Positions 1-12,900 of a stretch of DNA of 64,000 bases are shown here, piece by piece. This stretch comes from Okapia johnstoni (taxonomy: Eukaryota > Chordata > Mammalia > Artiodactyla > Giraffidae), in the NCBI GenBank assembly GCA_024291935.2, contig CM044309.1, positions 96,063,628 to 96,127,627 of the forward strand, in the 5' to 3' direction. Position numbers and translations under genes: made by a program. Positions within the stretch are counted from its first letter, which is position 1. Every line of letters starts with the position of its first letter. Below the pieces are notes generated by a model that was not told the DNA's origin, did not search any database, and worked only from the letters and a program-made list of their open reading frames with translations.

Positions 1-260
1 CATATACCTCCTGTTACGATATGCGTACAGCATCACCTACTATTGGCATCCTACACCAGAGTGGGCATTGATCTTTATGATAGTAGAACAGGGGCTGGGG
101 ATTCAGGCATCACTGTCAGGGAACCAGAGGAACCCTGCCTGCAGCATTTAATGCCTTTTCTTCACTTTACTATTTTCAGTTTTGATACCATAGATCTCAC
201 ACTGCCCTGAACCAGCCTTAGGGTAAAGTGAGAATAAGAGATTTGGTATGGATGGTGGTT

Positions 261-476
261 GGGCTTCCCAGGTGGCTCTGTGGTACAGGATCTGCCTGCC
301 AAGAAGGAGATGGGGGTTTGATCCCTGGGTTGGAAAGATCCCCTGGAGAAGGAAATAGCCACCTACTCCAGTATTCTTGCCTGGAAAATCCCATGGACAG
401 AGGAGCCTGGCTGGCTACAGTCCAGGGGTTGCAAAGAGTCGGACACAACTTAGTGACTGAACCACCACCTCCTCGT
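261..476 (+). mobile_element. Bov-tA SINE with 11-bp target duplication
   Basis: tRNA-Glu-like head (GGGCTTCCCAGGTGGCTC..., B box like GGTTTGATCCC) followed by the BovB-derived body ending GTCGGACACAACTTAGTGACTGA. It is flanked by perfect GGATGGTGGTT at 250-260 and 477-487. Confidence 0.95.
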
Positions 477-499
477 GGATGGTGGTTATGTGCTGCATG

Positions 500-724
500 G
501 TCAGTCGCTTCAGTCGTGTCCAACTGTGTCCCTATGGACTGTTGCCCGCCAGGCTCCCCTGTCTATGGAGATTCTCCAGGCATGAATACTGGAGTGGGTT
601 GCCATGCCCTCCTCCAGGGGATCTTCTCAACCCAGGATTGAACCCATATCTCTTATGTCTCCTGCATTGGCAGGAGTTCTTTACCTACTAGTGGGTTCTT
701 TACCACTAGCCACCTGAGAAGCCC
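500..724 (-). mobile_element. Bov-tA SINE, antisense
   Basis: Reverse-complement Bov-tA ending at GCCACCTGAGAAGCCC (its tRNA head). It carries a small internal duplication of GTTCTTTACC..ACTAG (676-691 and 695-709). It sits tail to tail with the sense Bov-tA just left of it. Confidence 0.93.
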
Positions 725-842
725 TCCCTGGCAATTCCAAAGGTAAGAGGAAGGAAAAGACCTATGGTAGAGTAGCTGTGAGGAGTAGCATTACCGGAGA
801 GGAAGGTTAGACTGTCTACCTAGCCCTTTGGTGTGTAATGGA

Positions 843-902
843 ATGTTGTTGTTCAGTTGATAAGTCGTCTCCAACTCTTTGGGACCCTGTGGACTGCAGC
901 AC
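843..902 (-). mobile_element. Bov-A / Bov-tA tail fragment
   Basis: About 60 bp (GTTGTTGTTCAGTTGATAAGTCG... to TGGACTGCAGCACAC) match the 3' part of the antisense Bov-tA body. It is heavily truncated. Confidence 0.75.
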
Positions 903-1077
903 ACTATAAGTCAGTTGTATTTTGGAAGACTGTTACACTTGGAATTTCTGGTTTCCAAATTGAGCATCCTTTGTAAATCATTAACCCAGTTTTTTTTTTT
1001 AATTGTTATTATAATCGTTGCCTTGTGATACTTTCTGTAGAATTAATTTCAAGTCCTTTTTTTTTTCTTTTTTTAAG

Positions 1078-1272
1078 TTCATATGAGAGATCCCAATAAT
1101 CAGCTTCACGTAATTAAAAACTTGAAGATAGCTGTAAGCAACATTACCACCCAACCACCTCAGCCTGGAGCCATTCGGAAACTCTTGAATGATGTGGTTT
1201 CTGGCAGTCAGCCTGCAGAAGGATTAGTAGCTAATGTGATAACAGCAGGAGATTATGACCTCAACCTCAGTG
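1078..1272 (+). CDS. TRAPPC8: TRAPPC8 exon E1 (first in window)
   Basis: Window residues 1-66. The acceptor is a long T-rich tract ending TTTTTAAG and the donor is GTATGT. It enters with two bases completing a valine codon, then reads His-Met-Arg-Asp-Pro-Asn and ends Asp-Leu-Asn-Leu-Ser with one base of the next alanine codon. The in-frame ATG at 1083 is internal, not the protein start: the human protein has about 54 residues before it. Confidence 0.96.
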
Positions 1273-4200
1273 GTATGTAATAAGGTTTATTATTATTTTT
1301 TAAATGATATTTATTTTGTTAGAAAAGGTAATTCTGTAACTTGGAAATCATTCAACATACACTTAAGTACTTGCTGAGTGCTTGAGCCTGAGAATGCAAA
1401 GTGGAAGACAAGTCCTTGCTTTTTAGGAGATTACAATCAAGTAAGCAGGCAGCCATTCAAATAACTATGAAGTATGTGATTTCACTTTTTCATAATGAAA
1501 AATTTTTTTGTAGTTCTACGTGTAAAGTTAATGCCTAGAACATGGGCATAACATTTCTTGAATGAAAGAACCAACAATAGACAAAAAAACCTATTCTTTT
1601 GTGACATTAATAATACAATGATTATGTAAAAGCATTAAATTTATTGTGTGTTTTATCTTGCTTAGTGTTATATGGAGAAAATGTTTCTAGTATATAAATA
1701 AATACTTATCCTAATCTGATGTGATTGGTAAATGTTTTCATAATAAAATTGGTAGGTGAAACTTTGTAGTAATATGTAAAATGAGTTAGCAGTATTTGGT
1801 GTGACTCTTTGCCAGTGTGGAAAAGACTTGATGGGGGGACACGGGATGGATTTTTAGAGGGAAGAATTAGAAGTACATCATCTAGGAATTTTCTGGTGGT
1901 CCAGTGGGTAGGACTCCAAGCTTCCACTGCAGAGAGGCATGAGTTTGATCCTTGGGCAGGGAACTTAGATCCCGCATGCTCCATACATCATCTAATTAGG
2001 ATATTTTAGCTATCTAATAACCATCTTAGGTCAGTATAACTTATAATCTATTATATTAATGCCTCCTAATTGCATAGTTAAAGATTTTCCCAAACATACA
2101 AAGAGAAATTAAGAGGTATGTTTTAGATCACGAAGTTACTTGGTTGCACTTGTATAGTTAGAAATATTTGTAGATTTACTTTGTTTAAAAATTAATAATT
2201 TCTTCTTTCTATGTCATTTTAATTCCAACAAGATAAGTTACCTTGATAAGATTAAGTTTAGAAAATTTTGGTTATCTTTACAAATCAAAGGAATCCATTT
2301 CAGGATATGTACTTTAAGCAGTTCCTGGCATAACTTATTTTCATGAGGCAAGATTTGCATTTTTGGGGAGAAAGTGATGGAATTTGAATTATTTCTCTCA
2401 TCAGTGGAAAATTTGAAGTGTGAAAGGCACTGAATCTAATGCCAGAGTGTCCAGGTTTTTATATTACCATTGCCAGGGTTAGTCATAGTTAGTTGGATAA
2501 TCTGAATCAGTTACTTATTCACAATCAATTCTGTTCTCTGAAGATGAGAGAATTTGACCAGATTACTTCTTAAGGCCTCTTCTAGACCTTTAATCCTGTG
2601 ATTCTGTTTTATAGGGACTTTAACATTTTTATTACTCATGCAACAGATATTTATTGATTTCTTACTATATGCTTTGCACTGAGATAAGATGCTATATGTG
2701 ACTTCATAACCTGATCAATAATTAGGAGACATTCTAATTTATAGTATCTTAAAATACATTATAATAGTGATATAGCATATCTAATATGCCAGAGTGCTGA
2801 GGGGCACAGAGAGAGGAACTGTCTTATTTTTTCAAAATTATCTTTTTTTTATACTGCAGATACCTCCCTGACCTCCAAAGCTCATATACCTTTTACTTTA
2901 AAAAAATTTATTAAAATGATACATGCATAGAAAGCAAACATGTTAGTGAGTCAGTTGTGTCTGACTCTGTGCGACCCCATGGACTGTAGCAAGCCAGGCT
3001 GCTCTGTCTGTGGAATTTTCCGGGCAAGAAGACTGGAGTGGCTTGCCATTTCTTTCTCCAGGGTATCTTCCCAACCCAAGGATTGAACTCATCTCTTTTG
3101 TCTGCTGCATTGCAGGCGAAATCTTGACTGTCTGAGGCACCCGGGAAGCCCAATACAGAGAGATAATGCTGAAAAGAGTTAAGAGAAACAAGCAACAGAA
3201 ATCTGCTCTCTGTACCCCTGCCCCACCAACTTTTAGTGGTTTTCTCTGGTATTCATTTTGTGTTTCTAATTTTTTATATGGTTGTTTATGGCTTAATTAA
3301 AATTTTTATTTATTGATTTCTCATTATAATTGATGAAGATTTAGCTTAAGTATGCCCCTTCTTCCATCTCCCTAATGTGGTTTTCTGTAATTTTTGGTTA
3401 ATACTCACTGTTGACAATACTTAGTATTCACTTCTTTACTGCTGAGCCGAATATTGGGCTTTCATGTTCGTTTTTATACAGCATTTTGTTTTTTTCAGGA
3501 TTTAGTTAATCACCTTTTAAAAAACAACTTGCCCAGAGTTCTTCGTATTTTTTGCTAGTTTCTCAAACTTCCAGTAGCCTCTCAGTAAGATTTTCCCCTT
3601 GATAGGTTAATTTATGAGATAATCCATTTATTAAGATCTCCTTCCTAATGTCTTCTCTCTTTCTACTCCACACATTCTCAATAGGGAATGATAAGCATCC
3701 CTCAAGGGGGTGAAAATTTGGTAGTTTGGGGACAAAAAATGTATACTACAGTGATTTGTGGCTCTCCAAAGGACCACAGTACATTAATGGATACATAGTA
3801 TATCTGTGGTATTACTTAAAAGTATTCTGTGGGGAGAAGGAACAATTAGAAGAATGTTTTACAAAGCTCACCAGGTGGGTTGGGGGGTTGAAGGGGAGAG
3901 GGAATATAATGAAATGGAAGTTTCAAACACTGTTCTACTCTGTCATGGTTTGGCTGCATTCCGAGACCTGCTCCACAACTGCCATCCCGCAGATTTCCTT
4001 CCCTTCTCTGTAGCGTCTCATTCATATCTTTAGGTATATTTCATTGATTTGGTAAAGGACATCTCCAGTATCTTCCTAAAAAAGATTTATGTTTTGGAAG
4101 GTAAAATTTTTGAGGAATGAATGTCTGAAACTCCTTAGGCAGACTTTAAAAAAGAATCTCAAGTAGTTAGGACAAGCTTCAGAAGAAAACAGTTTCTTTA

Positions 4201-7200
4201 GCTTCTTTCTCTGCTACTTAAGACACTTCCCTTTTGCTTTATTGTTATGTTGGTCTTGAAGACTGAGAATGTGAGATGCTGAAGTACTGAATTTATTTTA
4301 ATAAAACTCTGTTAGAATAATACTCTGGAGATTTGAGAATGTGAGATGATGAAGTACTGAATTCATTTTAATAAAATTCTGTTAGAATCATACTCTTTGG
4401 AGATTTGAGTGATTTTATCCATTTTAAGTAAGATTAATTCTTTGTCTAGAAATGCTCTAGTTTTACCATTAATGTGACTCATCATACTTTTTACCCATTC
4501 TGTTTATGAAATACATGTTAGATACTTAACCTCTTAAGCCTAGCTTCACAGTGTACAGTACAGTAATTGGAGAGACATAATGATGGAATTGAAAGAATCC
4601 TCATTATATACAGGTATTTCCTCTGGTGGTCTCAGTTTTCCAGATTGTTCACAATCTACCCCTTGTCTATTCCTTTTTTTTCCACTCAGCTACTACTTTT
4701 TTGTATTTGTTTCAGTTAACATGTCTGTTTAATTTTTCTAAAACAGAGATAACTTTGTTATCTCTTATCTATTAGCTATTGTATTTACTCTTGATTTACA
4801 GTATTATCTGCTAAACTCAGGCATTGACCTTGAAAAGTATAATTTGGACTGCACCTTGTTTTGGTAAGAAGGAAGAACATTTTCCACCCTTTTTCAGTAT
4901 GTAGTATACTTTTACTGATTGCCTTTATGTTAACTACTGTTACTCTGTAAGATACCATGAGACTTCAGTGAATAGTCATGTGTAAACAGTGTTTTAGGAG
5001 GTTGTTTAAATATTCTTTAATGTCTTTCCAAAGATTTTTACTTAAAAGCATAAAGAACCCTTTAAAAAAGTGGTTATTATTTAAAATGTGTGTAGTGCAA
5101 AATAGGAAATTATTGTTCTTATTTTTTTTAGTATCTGGAAGTATTTTTCTGTTTTTCATCCTGGGAATTGGTTATCCGTACCAGTTACTTTGAACTATAA
5201 GAAAGTCCAGGAATAATGAAATTCCCTAGGATGTGATACAATAGTGAACAAAAGCACTGTTATATCATCCTTCAGTTTGAAATTTTGTATTGCCCACAGT
5301 TCTACATCTTCTTTCAGGAAGTTATAAAAGAAGTTTGGAGACAACATCTTTATAGTCATCATCTTTATCTTTTTTTTTCTCCATTGAACACAGTTGAGAC
5401 TTGGGGATTTTTAGTCCATATTGACAAAGAAAAGAAAATTAACAGTGGAATATACAATTTTTCACAGTTACTAGACAAATCAGAACATGAATGCAGTGAC
5501 ATGTGGCAGTTTAGACTCACGCTATCTAGTAGAAATAAATGAGCCACTTACATTATTTTCAGTGTTCTGTAGCTACAATAAAGAATTTAAGAATAGGGAA
5601 TTCCTTGGTGGTCCAGTGGTTAGGACTCTGTGCTTTCACTGTCAGGGGGCCCAAGTTCAATCCTTGGTCAGGGAACTAGATCTCACAAACCTTGTCGCTT
5701 TGCCAAGAGGGGGGAAAAAGAATGTAAGAAGAAATGAGTGAAATTAATTTTAATAATATATTTAATTTTAACCCAAATATCATTTCAAATGTAATCAATG
5801 CAAATTTTTTTTGTATTCAAAATTTTATGTGTATTTTCTTTTTTTTAATTTTAATAAATTCTAAAAAAAAATTGACATGAATCAGCCATGGATGTACATG
5901 TGTTCCGCATCCTGAACCCCCCTCCCACCTCCCTCCCCATCCCATCCCTCAGGGTCATCTTATACTTACAGCACACCTCAATTCAGACAAGCTACATTTC
6001 AAGTGCCCAAGAGCCACATGTGGCTAGTGGTTACTTACCTTATTGGACTTTGATGACAGTGGTGAAATTGATCATATATAGAAATCTCAGTCTTTGAGTC
6101 TTCAGATGACAGTATCTAGGACAGTTGTCTTCAAACTCAGGAGTTGATGAGTGAGCAATGTATTTCTAAAATCAAAAAGAAAATATAGTATTTTCACCCA
6201 ATTTAACAGGAAGGACTTAATTTAACAGGAAGGACTTCATATAATATTTTGAAATGCTAACCTAGACCATCCATTTTGTTAAAGGACATGTGACCATATT
6301 CTTTCATCTTTTATGATATTTGTGTAACAGAATTTACTTGATACAGTTTGTAAGTCTCAGACATGTGTATGAAGGTAATTGGAAGGAATCAGGTGATGTC
6401 GAAATGAAAATTTATTAACTTCATTATTGTGTTTGCTGTTCAGAAGTCTAAAGAATGAAAGTGCTTCGCAGTGATGGAGCAAAATAAAATAACCTCTTTG
6501 TTTTCAGCAAAATTTTGAGCCATCATGTTTTTCCAAAATGTTGCACCTTGGCTGTGCAAGAAAAAACAGAAATAATGATAAACTAGAAGTTGTTAGACAT
6601 GTGTTTAAATCTGGAATCAGTATTTACACGGTGAATGTGTTCTAGGTTTGTGCATAATAGTTGATGGACATTCAAAAAACATGGCCTAATTGAGGCATAT
6701 ATCTTTGAAACTAGGAATAGATGGAATACAATTTGAGATTGCTTTATTAAAATGTATAAAAAGCTTGTTTTGGTTTTATTCTTAATTCAGTGAATAATTT
6801 ATAAAATGAATTAGAAATACAATAAAATATCAAGTGTCAGTTAAATCCAGATAGTAAATGCAATGACTGTTTTTCTTGATATACTGAGGGTTAGAAGGAA
6901 TATAGTTTCAAAAAAGAATGATCTGTTTTTTAAAAAAAATCTATGGTGTATGAGAAATTTAATTATTGGGCATAAGTCATCATGGCTTTCATCTCTTTAG
7001 AATACTTTCATTTTTGCTGATTTTTTCTTTTAGAAAACACTTGAGTAGAAATAGTCTCTTCAAGGAGAGTTCTCAAGGGTGTTGTTAAAATACAAAGTTA
7101 GTGTTTCTTAGCTCTTCATATTATTTAAGATTATTTGATTTGCAAAGTGCTCATAAATTTTATATAAAAGTTCTGGTTTTAGTTTTTTGTAGCTTTTGTA

Positions 7201-9751
7201 GTTTGAGATCTTCTGAATTAAACCATAGATTCTGATAATCATTGTTATAAGTGTCAAGTATTTTTGACTTGAGACTCTTATTGAATTAATAATTATACAT
7301 CTAATTATTATATTTCTTTCCCTTACTTGAATATTTTCATTCGGGAAGATTTTATTTTGCTACTACTGTTTATCAAAAGTTAAAGTCTTAAGTGCCAACA
7401 TTATGTGGAATTTGTAATATTTCTTAGTGCTTTTTTGTTTAGTCTGAATGGTGGTTTTCTGGTACTTTGAATGTTTGTGAATGATTAGAGAGGGAAAATA
7501 TGTGATTGACAGGTGATGTTTATGTTTAGGGTAGCCAATCTTTTTCACTTGCAGGTTTGGGATCACTGATGATAGTATTTGGTTTCAATAGAAAGAAGAC
7601 CAGAGTTGCTGTAGGTCTGTCTCACTGCCTCCAGCCCTTGTTAGATATGTATTTGAACACTAATAACTTTGGCTTCCCAGGTGGCACTTTAGTAAGGAAT
7701 CCACCTGCCAGTGCAGGAGACGGAAGAGACACGGGTTCAATTCCTGGATCCGGAAGATCCCCTGGAGTAGGAAATGGCAACTCACTTCAGTATTCTTGCC
7801 TGGGAAATTCCGTGGACAGAGGAGCCTGGTGGGCTACAGTCCATGGGGTCACAAAGAGTTGGACACGACTAAGCATGCACACACAACTCTGTTTGCCGCA
7901 TTACTGGCACTAAGAAGGGAACAAAGAAGAAATGAGGAGAGAGAGAGAGGGCTGCCTTTTGTATGAGTGGAGGATAGAACATTACATTTTTTTTTTTTTT
8001 TCCCCACTTGTTGGCTGCCTTCTTTACCTTTCTTACCAGGGGAAGAGTACATTCTACGTAGAGAAACTAACTGGTAGGATATCATGGTTGCTGTTTCAGT
8101 TCCAAGCAAAGAACATGTAGAGAGGGAAAGAAATATGAGCAAAATACTGATTTCATCCCAAAATATGTACAAGAGAATTTTTAAGGGATGAGAAGTGTCA
8201 CTAAATTTTAGTCTTTTGTTAACATTAAAAAAAAAAAACCTTTTTTTCCCTACGTTCTGCAAAAATGTCGCTTGAAATAGCACAAAGAGAAAGATGCCCT
8301 AATCTTCCTGGCATGTGAGAAAAATGGAGGAGGACTTCTTAATTAGCCCTTCAAGGAAACATGTGGCTGAAGTAAAAAGTTACCTCATCAACCTGAATGT
8401 GATCGACTTGAAGGATAAAACCCACTTCTGCCATATGTATTTAGAAAATTTTCCTTTGTTCCTATATTCTTTGTTGAGTACCCAGTGTTTTCTTGTACCA
8501 GTATTTAGAAAGTATTATTTCAGTTTAAGAGCTCCTACATGTGTATGCGTGCTTTTTTTTCTTTTTGATTTATTTTTTTGTTAGGTTTTGTTATCTGGAA
8601 CTTCCTGTTGCAGAGTCAAAACTATGAAAGAAGGTATATTCACAGAGGCCTAGCTTCTGCTCAGGCCCTTCCCCTTTCTCAGCTCTCCTTTCTCTTACAC
8701 ATGGTGGCATTTGTTAGATTCATCCTGTCATTTCTCTTTGACAGAGTAAACTAATTCATGTGTGACTCTTTTTCTTTTTCCCTTTCTTTCACAAAATTGC
8801 TTACTTTTCTGCTGTTGTCTTTTTTCACATAATATATCCTGGGGGCACTTCATAGTAATCATGTGGAGATTTCCCCCTTTCTCTTAAAACTCCATAGCAC
8901 ATCCAGTGTGTGTACCATAGTTTACTTAACCAGTCCCCTCCTGGTGGACACATGCATTTTTTAGTCTTTTATTTCAGGAAATGTTGCAATGAATAGCTAT
9001 TTTGGAAGACCTAGTTTGTTTATTCAGAACTCCCCAACCCACTGTGAAACAGATCCCTTGTCATATGTCTACAACTTACCTGTTACTTGTTAAATTTAAG
9101 CATTGTTGAAGCAACAAAGAAAATAGAAAAATAAAGTTGATAAGGTCATTTCCTCCATCTGTGGCAATTTCTTCTTATCTAACCAAATTTTTCATTATTT
9201 ATTTATATTTTATTTTCTCTTCATTGATACTTAGTGAAAATAAAAACTAATTTTCAAGATAGAGACTCATTTTGGGGAAGGATACATTTACTGGTTAGCA
9301 AGAAAATTGGTTTACTGTTGTAACAGACTAGTCTGTGTCATTCTCCAATTATTCCACTTTTCGTATATCAGTCAGTTCAGTCGCTCAGTCGTGTCCGACT
9401 CTTTGTGACCCCATGAATCGCAGCATGCCAGGCCTCCCTGTCCATCATCAACTCCCGAAGTTTACCCAAAGCCATGTCCATCGAGTCAGTGATGCCATCC
9501 AACCATCTCATCCTCTGTCATCTCGTTCTCCTCCTGCCCCCAATCTTTCCCAGCATTAGGGTCTTTTCCAGTGAGACAACTCTTTGCATGAGGTGGCCAA
9601 AGTATTGGAGTTTCAACTTCAACATCAGTCCTTCCAATGAACACCCAGGACTGATCTCCTTTAGGATGGACTGGTTGGATCTCCTTGCAGTCCAAGGGAC
9701 TCTCAAGAGTCTTCTCCAACACCACAGTTATATATATATATATATATATGT

Positions 9752-9796
<45 letters not shown>

Positions 9797-9881
9797 TTAT
9801 ATGCACACGACACATATATGCACACGACTGAGTGCATATATATATATATATATATGCATATATATATATATATATATGTTG

Positions 9882-9917
<36 letters not shown>

Positions 9918-12900
9918 ATTTCTGGGAATGTTTTTCCCCTTCTGTAGCAGGAAAACATGAAATTTTTGTAGTACTAATTCTCCTAAACAATATGTGGGTT
10001 ATTCTCATAATCCGTTTGTTGGAATTAAAGTTTTTTTGTCTATATGATACCGGGTTGGATATGCTACTTGGTTAAGATGAATAGCTTTATTATTTCAACC
10101 TTCCCGGTTTAATGTAGTATCACAGTGTAAACAGAAAGTATACTTGCTATGCTTTCAGTGATTCTAAGAATAAAACAAAAAGTACGTAAGATTTTATAGT
10201 CAGCTTAAGTAACTAGGAATGGAGTGTCCTTTTAGTAAAACTGATTTAGATAATCTGCTTAAACCTAGTGAAATGACCAAGTTTAACAAAATTCAAGTTT
10301 TTAACAAGTTAGAATAGTTGTAATGTAAAATGCTTAGCATGGAGTGAGAGAGATTTGACATTTTAAGAATCACATCACATACATGTATACAAAAAGCAAA
10401 AATACACATCTTTGTATTTGATTGTGAGGTAAGCATGTTTTGAAATTCTATATGAAGAGGTTTAGCTGCTATTGTACTCAAGTAATCAAATTATGAAGTA
10501 AGGTTTGTCATCCTCACCACTATTGACATTTTGAGTTAGATAATTCTTTGCTAGGGTTGGAGTGGGGTGTGTGGGGGGTATTACCCTGTTTTCCTCAGTG
10601 TAGGATGTTCTCATTATTCCATTGTTCCTGACCTGTTTCCCTAGATGCCAGTAGCACCCCTCCTTGTCCCTATTTGTGACAACTCACAGTATCTCCATAC
10701 ATTGTCAGATGTTTCCTGGGGAGTCATGATTGCTCTTGGTTGAGGACCACTGTTCAGAAATAATGACATTTATGAGAAAGAGCTACTTAAAACAGCGTGA
10801 CTAGTGGAAGGGAAAACTTTAGTTCTAAAATTTGATTGTTCACATAGGTAATATTGAAAGCATTAATAAATAAACTGTGGTATCATTGTGTAGGTTTGGG
10901 AATAAGTCAGTTTTATTTTTGCAAGTACATGTACTGCCATGCATGAATATATTTGGGTGTATGGCTTATGTATGTATATCAATATATGTATATAATTAAA
11001 GCATATGTGAAAAATGCTTGTTTATTGCTAGAAATGATGTTTTATGCCTTTTAGGAACATGAGCTTGAAATGTAGTCTGTTGTAAACTGATTCTACTGAA
11101 CAGTTTTAACTTTTTCTTTATTAATTTTAGCTACTACTCCATGGTTTGAGTCTTACAGAGAGACCTTTCTTCAGTCGATGCCAGCATCAGATCATGAATT
11201 TCTGAACCACTATTTAGCATGTATCCTTTGACTTTTATGTTCTCTTAAAATATTTGGAAGTTACTAATCTCAGGAAGAGTTACATAAATGCAAAATTGTT
11301 GAGAGGATGGAAAAATTATTTTTTATTGATATGCCTCAGGTTTTCTTGTTGTCCTTGTTAAATGACATCCTAGATTCAAGACTGGTAGAGCTAAGTTTTG
11401 ATTAAAAAATAAGAATAGTAAGAGCCTGCTTATTTTTTGTCATCCAGCTTGCATATTTCATGCTTAATATGTTTTTAAGCTATTTTAGAAAGAAAAAATG
11501 TAAACTGTCAGTGTTAACTGCTTTTGCTGATTGTCTCAAAATTCCCTGGTGGTTCAGACAGTAAAGAATCTGCCTGCAATGCAGGAGACCCAGGTTTGAT
11601 CCCTGGATCAGGAAAATCCCCTGGAGAAGGGAATGGCTACCCACCCAGTATTCTTGCCTGGAGAATTCTGTGGACAGAGGAGCCTGGCGAGCTACAGTCT
11701 ATGGGATCTCAAGAGAGTCGGACATAACTGAGCAACTGACCCTTTTACTTTCAAAATTAATTGCTTATGCAAAAGCTCAGATTTAGAAACAGCTTTCCAT
11801 CCTTTAGTAACATGTTTTATAGCTCTTAACCTCCTTTCACAGTTATGACTTTCATTTTTTTTAACGTGGTTATAGAGAAAAGTTGAGAAGGGACAGAGTA
11901 TGAAATTGCACCGAGATGGAATGGAGATGATCAAGACTCAGCAGAAGTTTTCATTATGTTGATAGTTGGACAGTTTTCATATTGTCCATTTTTATTTTCA
12001 TGGATTTCCTTGTTGTATATATAAGTGATCTAAACAACTGTCAACAAGATATTTTTAGTACTTAGAACCTTGAATTACTTAGAAATGTCGAAGAAATTAT
12101 TTTATGCTTGTAGGAAAACCTGTAAAAATCAGATTTTATTTGTTTTAGCTCGTAAAATACCTCCCTAAATTTTATTTTTAAAGAATAATATTAATTATTG
12201 GACTTCCTAGATGGCACAGTGGTAAAGAATCCGCCTGCCAGTTCAGGAGATGCAAGAGACACGGGTTCGATCTTTGAGTCGGAAAGATTACCCTGGAGAA
12301 GGAAATGGCATCCCACTCCAGTATTCTTGCCTGGGAAATGTAATGGACAGAGGAACCTGGCGGGCTGCAGTCCATTGGGTTGCAAAGAATTGGACACGAC
12401 TGAGTATGCACACATGCATGCAGTTTATTTTAATAGGATAATAGTTACTATGAAGTGATAAGTGATAATTACCTTAATGTGGTTTACAAGGTATGTTGGT
12501 GGCATCCTCTGGTGAAGCTGAACCTGTGGAACAGTTTTCAAAATTATCACAAGAACAGCATCGAATTCAGCACAATAATGACTATTTCTACCCCAAGTGG
12601 TTTATACCAAATACACTTAAATATTATGTTCTTTTACATGATGTAAGTGCAGGAGATGAACAGAGGTAAGCTTTATTTTTTTAAATTTTAAAATATTTCC
12701 TGTCAAATGAGTTAACATTAATTTGGACATGGCTTAAGTTTTTGATATATTTTTCATCTAAGTAAAAATTTATTAGTAAATTAGCTAGATCTTTTATTTG
12801 AAGTTATATTCAGCAGCTACATCATTTTACTTCATATGCTTATCCAAACTTTTCCTTCAATGTATATGTCTATTAATCTTTGTTCACAAGTGCTTGCCAT

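Larger units (their letters stand above)
1..1077 (+). other. TRAPPC8: TRAPPC8 intron left of E1 (3' part)
   Basis: Holds the two opposed Bov-tA copies and a short Bov-A fragment. The last 100 bp are T-rich and form the E1 polypyrimidine tract. I see no gene in 1-260. Confidence 0.9.
1273..11130 (+). other. TRAPPC8: TRAPPC8 intron E1/E2 (9.86 kb, longest)
   Basis: Contains CHR SINEs (1885, 5594), Bov-tA (2942, 7671), L1 remnants (5838, 8780), a BovB fragment with the TA microsatellite (9366-9913), an hAT remnant (10510) and two local duplications. 1355-1475 and 2640-2830 read like very old L2/MIR-type text. The stretches 3200-4260, 4410-5580, 5970-7670 and 9915-10510 show nothing I can name. 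Confidence 0.9.
11221..12490 (+). other. TRAPPC8: TRAPPC8 intron E2/E3
   Basis: Two sense Bov-tA SINEs (11544, 12199). The rest is AT-rich, without recognisable features. Confidence 0.9.

Noticed and set aside
228..641. 137-codon open frame on plus
   Set aside because: It runs through two SINE copies and has no conserved protein; Bov-tA frames of this kind recur all over the window.
1083..1280. ATG at 1083 as a gene start
   Set aside because: It is an internal methionine of TRAPPC8 with an AG acceptor 5 bases upstream; the protein has more residues before it.
7849..8283. 144-codon minus-strand frame
   Set aside because: It overlaps the end of a Bov-tA and low-complexity intron; no domain or homology is recognisable.
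9474..9947. 157-codon frame (plus) and 132-codon frame (minus) with Tyr-Ile repeats
   Set aside because: They are translations of antisense BovB plus the TA microsatellite.
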